A stretch of 5,708 nt of DNA from Pseudomonadota bacterium. GTDB taxonomy: Bacteria; Pseudomonadota; Alphaproteobacteria; Rhizobiales; Rhizobiaceae. The DNA lies in NCBI GenBank assembly GCA_023387775.1, contig JAEWHN010000291.1:1-5708 (forward strand), in the 5' to 3' direction. Every line of letters starts with the position of its first letter. Positions within the stretch are counted from its first letter, which is position 1. A model generated the notes under the pieces. It worked only from the letters and a program-made list of their open reading frames with translations. It was not told the origin of the DNA and made no database searches. Both the position numbers and the translations under genes were made by a program. Below are positions 1-5,708 of the stretch, one piece after another.

Positions 1-450
1 ATCCTGCTGATCGCGGTGCTCGGCACCGGCCTCACTTCGGTGGTGATCGCCATCACCGTCATCGACTGGACCCGATTCTGCCGCGTCGTGCGCGCCGAGA
101 CGCTCAACCAGTCGCACATGGATTATGTCGCGAGCGCGCGCGTCGCAGGTTTCACGCGCCTGCGCACGCTGGTTGTCGAGATCCTGCCCAATGTGCTGCC
201 TGTCATCATCGCTCTGTGGACGCTGGAAATGGGCATCGCCGTGATCGTCGAGGCGATCTTGTCCTTCGTCAATCTCTCGGTGTCGACCGACTCGCCAACT
301 TGGGGCGGCATGATCGCCGAAGGGCGGCTGACCATCTATCAGGCCTGGTGGGTGCTGGCCTTTCCACTCGCCGCCCTCTTCCTCACCGTGCTCTGCTTCG
401 CCCAGCTCGGCGAAGGCCTGCGCGACCGCTTCGATCCGGTGCTGAGATGA
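1..450 (+). CDS. DppC-like ABC transporter permease, C-terminal part (5' truncated by window edge)
   Basis: This is the inner-membrane permease subunit of a peptide/nickel-class (DppC/OppC) ABC importer, which moves substrate from a periplasmic binding protein across the membrane. The frame is open from base 1 and ends at TGA 448-450, giving 149 visible residues; the N-terminal half lies upstream. A hydrophobic segment covers residues 1-21. The cytoplasmic coupling (EAA-type) loop lies at about residues 42-67, starting DYVASARVAG and ending LPNVLP, and it contacts the ATPases. Two more hydrophobic stretches follow. The end, LGEGLRDRFDPVLR, is the usual DppC C-terminus. An internal ATG at base 16 exists, but it falls inside a membrane segment and is not a likely start. 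The stop overlaps the ATG of the first ATPase. Family assignment is firm; the substrate (dipeptide, oligopeptide, opine or other) cannot be read from this fragment. Confidence 0.93.
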   Translation: MLLIAVLGTGLTSVVIAITVIDWTRFCRVVRAETLNQSHMDYVASARVAGFTRLRTLVVEILPNVLPVIIALWTLEMGIAVIVEAILSFVNLSVSTDSPTWGGMIAEGRLTIYQAWWVLAFPLAALFLTVLCFAQLGEGLRDRFDPVLR

Positions 451-1325
451 ATGCCTTTCTCGAAATCCGCAACCTCTCGGCAGCGCTGCGCGGCACCGGG
501 CAACGGCTCCTGCGCTCGGTGAATATCGACGTCATGCCGGGCAGCGTGCGCGGGCTGGTAGGCGAGAGCGGCGCAGGCAAGAGCATGATCGGCAAGGCCG
601 TGCTCGGCGTTCTGCCGAAGGCGGTCGAGATCGTCGAGGGCGAAATCCTTCTCGAAGGCATCGACCTGCTCAAGACATCGCCCGCAACCCGGCGCCGCCT
701 GATCGGCGCGAAAACGGCGCTGATCCCGCAGGACCCGCTGACCGCGCTCAACCCGTCGCGGCGGGTCGGCCGTCAGGTCACCGATCGGCTGGTTGATATC
801 CTCGGTTGGAACAGGGCACGTGCGAACATCCGGGCGTTGGAGATGCTTGCCGAAGTGCGCTTTCCCGAGCCCGAGCGGGTGATGCGGCTCTACCCCCACG
901 AACTGTCGGGCGGCATGCGCCAACGCATCCTGATCGCGTCCGCCTTCGCCGCCGAGCCGAAGCTGATCGTCGCCGACGAACCCACCACGGCGCTCGATGT
1001 CACCGTCCAGAAGCAGATCCTGCTTCTCATCTCCGAACTTCAGTCGCGCCATGGCACTGCATTGCTGTTCGTCACCCACGATCTTGGCGTGGTGGCCAAG
1101 ATCTGCGACCGTCTTTCCGTGCTCTACGCCGGCAAGGTCGTAGAGGACACGGCGGTGGACCATTTCTTTGCAACGCCCCGCCATCCCTACAGCGCCGCGC
1201 TGCTCGCGGCCACGCCGCGCCACACCGATCCCGCTTCCTCGCTCCAGCCCGTGCCACGCCCGGTGCTGGACGCCGTCGCGTCCGAGATCGCCGAGACCGA
1301 CAAGGTCTGGAGGTCCCATGCCTGA
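447..1325 (+). CDS. DppD-like ABC transporter ATP-binding protein
   Basis: This is a cytoplasmic ATPase of a peptide/nickel-type ABC importer, 292 residues, likely pairing with the next gene product to power uptake. The start ATG 447-449 overlaps the permease stop (ATGA) and begins directly at the beta-strand of the ABC fold (MNAFLEIRNLS), which argues against the longer upstream-open frame. Visible motifs are Walker A GESGAGKS at 39-46, Q-loop Q95 in IPQDPLTALNP, signature LSGGM at 153-157, Walker B LIVADE at 173-178 with catalytic E178, D-loop ALD at 182-184, and switch H211 in VTHDLGVV. The family's C-terminal extension begins RHPYSAALLAATP, but the usual Cys-containing tail (C-x-F-x-x-R-C type) is absent; the protein ends VWRSHA. 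Tight coupling to both neighbours indicates one operon. General family assignment is very secure; substrate is unknown. Confidence 0.95.
   Translation: MNAFLEIRNLSAALRGTGQRLLRSVNIDVMPGSVRGLVGESGAGKSMIGKAVLGVLPKAVEIVEGEILLEGIDLLKTSPATRRRLIGAKTALIPQDPLTALNPSRRVGRQVTDRLVDILGWNRARANIRALEMLAEVRFPEPERVMRLYPHELSGGMRQRILIASAFAAEPKLIVADEPTTALDVTVQKQILLLISELQSRHGTALLFVTHDLGVVAKICDRLSVLYAGKVVEDTAVDHFFATPRHPYSAALLAATPRHTDPASSLQPVPRPVLDAVASEIAETDKVWRSHA
1309..1314 (+). promoter_or_regulatory. Ribosome binding site of the DppF-like ATPase
   Basis: GGAGGT lies three bases before ATG 1318, inside the last codons of the preceding ATPase gene. It is the only strong Shine-Dalgarno match near this gene. It supports 1318 over the much earlier ATG at 1168, whose extra residues show no ABC-fold similarity. 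The spacing is shorter than the usual 5-8 bases, so some contribution from translational coupling is likely. Confidence 0.55.
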
Positions 1326-2109
1326 CCCTCTGTTTTGCATCGAGAACCTGCACGTCGGCGTGCCGGACATGACGCGCAAACCGCTGTTCGGCGCCGCGCC
1401 GCGCCTCGAGATCCTGAAAGGGGTCAGCTTTGACATGCCGCGCGGCACTGTGCTGGGCATCGTCGGCGGCTCGGGCTCCGGCAAGTCGACACTGGGCCGC
1501 ACGCTGGTGCGGCTGATGGAACCGACGGGCGGACGCATCGTCTTCAACGGACGGGACATCACGCATTTGTCGGGCGCGGAGATGAGGCCGCTGCGCCAGC
1601 GCATCCAGATGATCTTCCAAGATCCGATGTCGTCGCTCAATCCGCGTCTGACGGTGGGCCGGATCGTCGCGGCCCCGCTCGGCGCGGCGAGCCTCGACCC
1701 GCGCGTGGCACAGGCGCTCGAGCAGGTGGGGCTTCCGGCATCCTTCGCCCGGCGTTACCCACACGAGCTTTCAGGCGGTCAGCGCCAGCGCGTCGGCATC
1801 GCCCGCGCCATCGCGATGCGGCCCGACTTCATCCTCGCCGATGAGATCGTCTCCGGCCTCGACGTGTCATCGCAGGCCCAGGTGCTGCTCCTTCTCGAAG
1901 GACTGGTGAAGGAACTGGGGCTGACGCTCGCCTTTATCAGCCATGATCTGTCGGTCATCCGGCGCTTGTGCGAGCGCGTGATCGTCATGGAGGCAGGGTT
2001 GATCGTCGAAGATGCAGCGACATCCGAACTTTTCCACAGCCCCCGCCATATCTATACGCGCGAACTTCTTGACGCCATTCCCGTGCCCGACCCATCGGTC
2101 AGGTGGTAG
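1318..2109 (+). CDS. DppF-like ABC transporter ATP-binding protein
   Basis: This is the second ATPase of the importer, 263 residues, expected to form a heterodimer with the upstream ATPase beneath the two permeases. ATG 1318 overlaps the previous gene by 8 bases and is preceded by GGAGGT. Motifs are Walker A GGSGSGKS at 50-57, Q-loop Q101 in MIFQDPMSSLNP (the characteristic sequence of this family), signature LSGGQRQR at 151-158, Walker B FILADE at 171-176 with catalytic E176, D-loop at 180-182, and switch H209 in FISHDLSVI. The end has the oligopeptide-transporter signature PRHIYTRELLDAIP and then stops, without a long C-terminal tail. One oddity is DEIVSGLD after Walker B, where the family nearly always reads DEPVSALD. 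The catalytic residues themselves are intact, so activity is expected. It is the last gene of the operon in this window; no clear intrinsic terminator follows. Confidence 0.95.
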   Translation: MPDPLFCIENLHVGVPDMTRKPLFGAAPRLEILKGVSFDMPRGTVLGIVGGSGSGKSTLGRTLVRLMEPTGGRIVFNGRDITHLSGAEMRPLRQRIQMIFQDPMSSLNPRLTVGRIVAAPLGAASLDPRVAQALEQVGLPASFARRYPHELSGGQRQRVGIARAIAMRPDFILADEIVSGLDVSSQAQVLLLLEGLVKELGLTLAFISHDLSVIRRLCERVIVMEAGLIVEDAATSELFHSPRHIYTRELLDAIPVPDPSVRW

Positions 2110-2295
2110 CGGATTGAAAGTCGGTCAGGGCCTATAGCAGGAGTTCAGCCGCTATCGGCGGTGCGACCTTTGGCTGTCTCTTCCGTAATGCGGATGGTCG
2201 CGCACAATGCCGCGTTGCGGGGCGTAGGACGCCCAATTTTCTGCCTTCGCTCTGGATCGCGCGGCGTTATCAGTTGTCAGCAGTTTGCGTCCGGC

Positions 2296-2607
2296 ATGCC
2301 CGCCCGCTGTCAGCTACAAGCGCCATCGTTTCCCACCGCAGGTCATCGCCCATGCGGTTTGGCTGTACTTTCGGTTTCCACTCAGCCTACGCTGGGGTCG
2401 AGGAGATGCTGCTGGAACGCGGTATCGTTGTCTTTTACGAGACGATCCGCAAATGGGGAAAGAAGTTCGGGGGCAATTTCGCTCGCCATCTGCGCCGCAA
2501 ACAGCCCAGCAGAAACGATGTCTGGCACCTCGATGAGGTCGTCATCAGCATTGCTCGGCTCAACAATCAACCATTGGTCATCCGTCGAATTCGATGGGTA
2601 TTGGCTA
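2296..2607 (+). pseudogene. IS6-family transposase remnant, frameshifted and 3' truncated
   Basis: This is a decayed 5' portion of an IS6-family DDE transposase gene, read across three frames. MPAR is encoded at 2296-2307. SYKRHRFPPQVIAHAVW and on to PLSLR is encoded at 2312-2392 in the next frame. VEEMLLERGIVV, ETIRKWGKKFG and NDVWHLDEVVISIA are encoded at 2394-2555 in the third. A weaker continuation, NHW...VEFDGYWL, appears at 2569-2607 in the first frame again. Single extra T residues at 2308 and 2393, each after a CGC codon, account for the first two shifts. The first catalytic Asp is present in WHLDEV; the later Asp and Glu regions are missing, so no active transposase can be made. I could not find the terminal inverted repeats typical of IS6 elements (GG-TCTGTTGCAAA type) or an 8-bp target duplication. 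The family is recognised from memory of its conserved N-terminal sequence. Confidence 0.85.
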
Positions 2608-2665
2608 CCGTTCATCCCTTACCTCCGTTCATCGGGAGGCAGAGACACCGTTATCTTGCATCCTC

Positions 2666-3010
2666 TTAGAACCGCAAGGTGAAGTTGCCCTTGACAGTAT
2701 TGTCGTGGACTTTGTCGGCAAACTGACCGGTCCAGGAGATGCCGAGCGAGGCGTTGGGCGCGACCGCAAGGTCGAGGCCGGCTTCGGCGACGAGGGCATC
2801 GCGGGCAATCGGCGAGCCCGCCAGCGCAAACGCCGCCCCGCCCGACTGAAAGGCGAGCACCGCGACCGGCGTAATATCGCCGAACGCATGCCGCCAGCCC
2901 AGAGTGCCGCGCGCCCGCAGCGCATCGGTCAACGCCATGGAGCCGCGCACACCTAGCGTGGTGTAGGTGGTGTCGAGTTTGCTCGATTGCTTCAGGCGCA
3001 GCGCCGCAAA
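2666..3010 (-). pseudogene. Autotransporter beta-barrel C-terminal fragment
   Basis: This encodes the C-terminal ~114 residues of a type V (AT-1) autotransporter translocator domain, the outer-membrane beta-barrel that exports a passenger. Family hallmarks are TTYTTLGVRGS, the strongly conserved GWRHAFGD, the segment FALAGSPIARDALVAEAG, and a final strand ending in an aromatic residue, FTLRF, followed by TAA at 2668-2666. A complete barrel needs roughly 260-300 residues and a passenger plus signal peptide, so more than half of the barrel and everything before it is missing. The frame stays open to base 3046, but recognisable similarity fades around 2985-3010. A GTG at 2950 gives a 94-residue open frame, but it lies within the barrel, so it is not a credible start. 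The fragment faces the hydrolase genes head to head and shares no function with them that can be inferred. It is best read as the leftover tail of a deleted gene. Confidence 0.82.
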
Positions 3011-3139
3011 TATGATGCTTTCTAACTGCGTCGCAAGGGGGGCTGCTCAGTGTTTGCGATAATGGCAACCGATGTCTGGCGGGAATCTTCCATGTGTCTT
3101 CGAATTGAACCAGCGCGGCATCGATCATGGTCGTCGCGG

Positions 3140-4306
3140 ATGACAGGCGTGAGTCTGTTTTTAAGAGTACTGACCATGCTGGGATGTTTTCTGGCAGGCA
3201 CCCAGGCAGTCTTCGGGCAAGCGGGCTCGTCGAACGAGGTTGGTGACAAGGCGGACATTGTCGAGGAGCTACGCATGATGGCTCTCGAACAGATCGAAAA
3301 GCGCAAACTGCGTTCTCTTGTGCTGCAGGTGCTTGTCGACGGCGAGGAACTGATCACTCTGGCTGAGGGGGAGGCTATGACCGGCGTACCGGTCACTCGT
3401 GACGGGCATTTTCGCAATGGCGCGGTAGCGATCACCTACGTCGCGGCGATCCTCCTCAAGCTTCACGAGGCCGGTGTAGTCGACCTTGATGAGCCGATTG
3501 CGCATTGGCTTCCCGATTTGCCCGCCGCTAGCAAGGCCACACCGCGCATGCTCGCCAATATGACCGCAGGCTATCCGGATTATGTCGCCAACCAGAGTTT
3601 TGAAGACGCGTCCATAGCGGACCCTTTCCGGAACTGGACGGCGGAGGAGCGAATCTCCGTTAGTACCGGTATGCCGCGCCTTTTCGAACCCGGGACGAAT
3701 TGGGACTATTCGCACAGCGGATACGTCATTCTCGGCCGTGTCCTTGAAAAGGCGAGCGGCCGGAGCATGAGCGCGCTCATGGAGGAATATATCCTGAAGC
3801 AACTTGGTCTGGCGAATACCCACTCCATACAAACCGCGCAAATGCCCTTCCCGGCGATCCACGCTTTCAGCGGAGAGCGCGGGATCTACGAGGATTCCAC
3901 CTACTGGAACCCGTCCTGGACCGTCACCGAGGGGGCTGTTCAAGTGACGACGATTGACGACATGACGAAGAGTTTTGATCTGATTGTCGGGGACGCTCGT
4001 GTCCTGGGCGCTTCTGCGCGTGCCGCAATGATCGAACCTTCCCTCGTGGGCTTTGGCACCGTCCTCGAAGGATGTCGCTCCTGTCACAAGCTGACGGCTG
4101 ACTTCAACTACGGGCTCGGGGTCTTTCTGGAGGGGGACTGGGTGTTTCAGACGCCGTTGTTCGGCGGCTATGCATCTTCGGTGGCAACGCTTCCAGCCGA
4201 ACGTTCGCCGACAGGCAAGCGGATCACCATCGCCACCGCGGTAACCATGCGCGAAAACGCTTATTCGGACTGGATGCGGGACTTCCGAACTGGGCCAACG
4301 AACTGA
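3140..4306 (+). CDS. Exported serine beta-lactamase-like / DD-peptidase fold protein with lost catalytic motifs (probable pseudoenzyme)
   Basis: This is a 388-residue protein of the beta-lactamase-related superfamily (PF00144; overall order resembles Streptomyces R61 carboxypeptidase). ATG 3140 is preferred because residues 1-26 then form a Sec signal peptide (hydrophobic SLFLRVLTMLGCFLAG, cleavage near AVFG/QA). The frame is open back to GTG 3050, which has AAGGGGGG at 3035-3042 upstream and is the main alternative. Conserved fold landmarks include LDEPIAHWLPDLP, MLANMTAGYPDYV (the usual 'S/T-H-x-(S/T)-G-L' region), FEPGTNWDYSHSGYVILG and NYGLGVFL. The three catalytic motifs are altered: SxxK is AVAI at 95-98, YxN is YSH at 190-192, and HxG/KTG is LFG at 340-342. 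The nucleophile and general-base lysine are therefore absent, although the rest of the fold is coherent with no frameshift, which suggests selection for a non-catalytic role rather than decay. A CRSCH (CxxCH) motif sits at 312-316. It is 115 bases upstream of an intact superfamily member on the same strand. The family is clear; the function is not known to me. Confidence 0.88.
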   Translation: MTGVSLFLRVLTMLGCFLAGTQAVFGQAGSSNEVGDKADIVEELRMMALEQIEKRKLRSLVLQVLVDGEELITLAEGEAMTGVPVTRDGHFRNGAVAITYVAAILLKLHEAGVVDLDEPIAHWLPDLPAASKATPRMLANMTAGYPDYVANQSFEDASIADPFRNWTAEERISVSTGMPRLFEPGTNWDYSHSGYVILGRVLEKASGRSMSALMEEYILKQLGLANTHSIQTAQMPFPAIHAFSGERGIYEDSTYWNPSWTVTEGAVQVTTIDDMTKSFDLIVGDARVLGASARAAMIEPSLVGFGTVLEGCRSCHKLTADFNYGLGVFLEGDWVFQTPLFGGYASSVATLPAERSPTGKRITIATAVTMRENAYSDWMRDFRTGPTN

Positions 4307-4421
4307 CAAAAACCATGGCCGCGCGGCTTGTTCCCGCCAACCCGCCTCCGCCGTTTCATTAAAAGGTATAAAGGAAATCGGTCCGCTCTTGGCGTATGAG
4401 AACTTTGATGGGGACTTCGCT

Positions 4422-5708
4422 ATGTTTGTTCGATCCAACAAGCCATTGACCGGATGTGTATGGGCTGTCTTGCTCTGGTTGGTGGCGAGTGGGCCGGCTC
4501 TGGCGCAGCAAAGCGGCATCGAGGTTGGAAAGACGCCGAACCAGGATGTGATGGCGCTGGAGAAAGATAACCTTGCAAAAGCGCTCGCCGCGCTGGCCGA
4601 CAATGTGGCCGAGATCCTCAAGCAGAGCGGCGTTCCCGGAGCAGCGGTTGCTGTTGTCCATGACGGCAAAACAATTTTTGCGCAAGGATTTGGCACCCGG
4701 GAAATTGGCAAGGAAAAGCCCGTCGCCCCTGAAACGGTGTTCCAGATCGCATCGGTTTCAAAGTCGCTGACGGCAACGATCGTTGCGACACAGGTCAGCA
4801 ATGGCGTTGTTTCATGGGACGATCGGGTCGTTCGCTTTCTTCCCGATCTCAAGCTGAGCGAACCCTATGTCACGGCCCATGCAACGATCGGTGATTTCAT
4901 GGCTCATCGGACGGGCTTGCCATTCGCTGCAGGTGACGATTTGGAGGATCTTGGCTTCCCGCGCAAGGAGATCATCGCACGAATTGGCCAATTGCCGCTC
5001 GATGCGTTCCGGACCTCCTACCATTATGCGAATTTCGGAACGACGATCGGTGCTGAGGCCGTTGCCGCCGCCGCAGGAAAAAAATGGGAAGTGCTTGCTA
5101 AGGAAGCATTGTTCAAGCCGCTGGGCATGGCTTCCACCAGCGCGCGGCACGATGATTTTCTGGCCCGAGAGAACCGCGCCATGCTGCATGCCCGCGAGGG
5201 CGGACGCTTCCAGCCACTCTTTGACCGGAATCCCGACGAACAATCGCCGGCAGGCGGTGTTTCGTCCAATGTGCTTGATCTTGCGGAATGGCTGAAGCTG
5301 CTGCTCGCCGGCGGACGGTATGAAGGAAAGCAGCTTGTTTCAACCGAAGCGCTGTTGCCGGCGTTGAGTCCTCATGCTTTCAGTGCTCCCGGGAATGCCA
5401 TGGACGCGCGATCCGGCTTTTACGGCTACGGTTTCAATGTCGGCGTCAATGCCAATGGCCGCCCCGTCATGAATCACTCCGGCGCTTTCCTGCTTGGCGC
5501 GGCCACGTTCTTTCAGGTCATTCCTTCGGCCGATGTCGGCATTGTGGTTCTCACCAATGGCGCTCCGGTTGGCGCAGCCGAAGCGATTGGTGTCCAGTTT
5601 ATGGAAACCATGCAATATGGCGAGCCGACGCGCGACTGGTACGCTGCCTTCAATGGCCTGATGAGCGGGCTCTTCGACCCGGAAGGAGATCTGGCCAACA
5701 TGCAGCCC
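4422..5708 (+). CDS. Exported serine hydrolase, beta-lactamase / D-Ala-D-Ala carboxypeptidase superfamily (3' truncated by window edge)
   Basis: 429 residues are visible of a periplasmic or secreted serine hydrolase of the PF00144 superfamily, which acts by an acyl-serine mechanism on peptides, beta-lactams or esters. ATG 4422 gives a clear signal peptide: Arg4 and Lys7, hydrophobic core VWAVLLWLVASG, cleavage ALA/QQ after residue 28. GGGGA at 4410-4414 is a modest ribosome binding site. All catalytic motifs are present: S111-V-S-K114, Y202-A-N204, and H352-S-G354. Supporting landmarks are SGVPGAAVAVVHDGK, VFQIASVSKS, FMAHRTGLP at 159-167, AGGVSSNVLDLAEWL, and GYGFNVG. The chain runs past the catalytic domain (beyond about residue 390) into YGEPTRDWYAAFNGLMSGLF and no stop occurs before the window ends, so a C-terminal extension of the kind common in this superfamily is likely. 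No single substrate can be named. It follows the probable pseudoenzyme after 115 bases, so it may be co-transcribed or have its own promoter. Confidence 0.93.
   Translation, partial: MFVRSNKPLTGCVWAVLLWLVASGPALAQQSGIEVGKTPNQDVMALEKDNLAKALAALADNVAEILKQSGVPGAAVAVVHDGKTIFAQGFGTREIGKEKPVAPETVFQIASVSKSLTATIVATQVSNGVVSWDDRVVRFLPDLKLSEPYVTAHATIGDFMAHRTGLPFAAGDDLEDLGFPRKEIIARIGQLPLDAFRTSYHYANFGTTIGAEAVAAAAGKKWEVLAKEALFKPLGMASTSARHDDFLARENRAMLHAREGGRFQPLFDRNPDEQSPAGGVSSNVLDLAEWLKLLLAGGRYEGKQLVSTEALLPALSPHAFSAPGNAMDARSGFYGYGFNVGVNANGRPVMNHSGAFLLGAATFFQVIPSADVGIVVLTNGAPVGAAEAIGVQFMETMQYGEPTRDWYAAFNGLMSGLFDPEGDLANMQP

Noticed and set aside
339..1640. 433-codon open frame on the - strand opposite the ABC transporter genes
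   Set aside because: It is low-complexity Arg/Gly/Pro-rich sequence with no domain, lying opposite strongly supported permease and ATPase genes.
2095..2129. 9-base direct repeat TCGGTCAGG (2095-2103 and 2121-2129) considered as an IS target duplication
   Set aside because: IS6 elements duplicate 8 bases, the copies do not flank the transposase remnant, and no inverted repeat lies between them.
2148..2161. Short hairpin GCCG-CTAT-CGGC after the DppF-like gene, considered as an operon terminator
   Set aside because: The stem is only 4 base pairs with no following T-tract; no stronger structure was seen by eye.
2161..2682. 173-codon + strand open frame running through the IS remnant
   Set aside because: It agrees with the transposase only at MPAR and near 2569-2607; elsewhere the family sequence is in the other frames, so it is not a gene.
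4318..4327. Perfect 10-base palindrome GCCGCGCGGC after the pseudoenzyme gene, considered as a terminator
   Set aside because: It has no loop of usable size and no T-run afterwards, and such palindromes are common at this GC content.
4367..4372. TATAAA upstream of the active hydrolase, considered as a -10 promoter element
   Set aside because: No TTGACA-like -35 lies at a suitable distance (the position reads GCCTCC), so the match is not distinguishable from a chance AT-rich patch.
3269..4852. 527-codon open frame on the - strand spanning both hydrolase genes
   Set aside because: It is antisense to two genes with clear family motifs and signal peptides, shows no recognisable domain, and crosses their intergenic gap. 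High-GC third positions on the + strand readily leave such antisense frames open.

Overview
The window looks like a chromosomal or large-plasmid segment of an alphaproteobacterium, most likely from the Rhizobiales. This is an inference from three things: high GC with a strong G/C bias at third codon positions in the transporter genes, a peptide-type ABC transporter with rhizobial-style proteins, and an IS6-like transposase remnant close in sequence to elements common in rhizobia. No rRNA or other taxonomic marker is present, so the genus cannot be fixed.

Layout. Bases 1-2109 hold the 3' end of a peptide/opine/nickel-class (Dpp/Opp) ABC importer operon on the + strand: the end of a DppC-like permease, a DppD-like ATPase and a DppF-like ATPase. 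The reading frames overlap by 4 and 8 bases, so translation is probably coupled. Both ATPases carry a complete set of nucleotide-binding motifs and should pair as an asymmetric heterodimer under the permease pair. The partner permease and the binding protein would lie upstream of the window.

Bases 2110-3049 are a scar. Bases 2110-2295 contain no gene I can recognise. Bases 2296-2607 are a broken 5' part of an IS6-family transposase gene, with two single-base insertions and no second or third catalytic residue. Bases 2666-3010 on the - strand encode the last ~114 residues of an autotransporter beta-barrel with no passenger, no start and no signal peptide. This stretch looks like a site of repeated insertion and deletion between two functional regions.

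Bases 3140-5708 hold two consecutive + strand genes for exported proteins of the serine beta-lactamase-like / D-Ala-D-Ala carboxypeptidase superfamily. The first is full length, but the residues aligned with all three catalytic motifs are replaced (SxxK to AVAI, YxN to YSH, HxG to LFG). It also has a CxxCH motif. The second runs off the window end and keeps SVSK, YAN and HSG, so it should be an active serine hydrolase. The pairing of a probable pseudoenzyme with an intact superfamily member is the most interesting point here. I found no CRISPR array, RNA gene, phage gene or convincing new multi-gene system.
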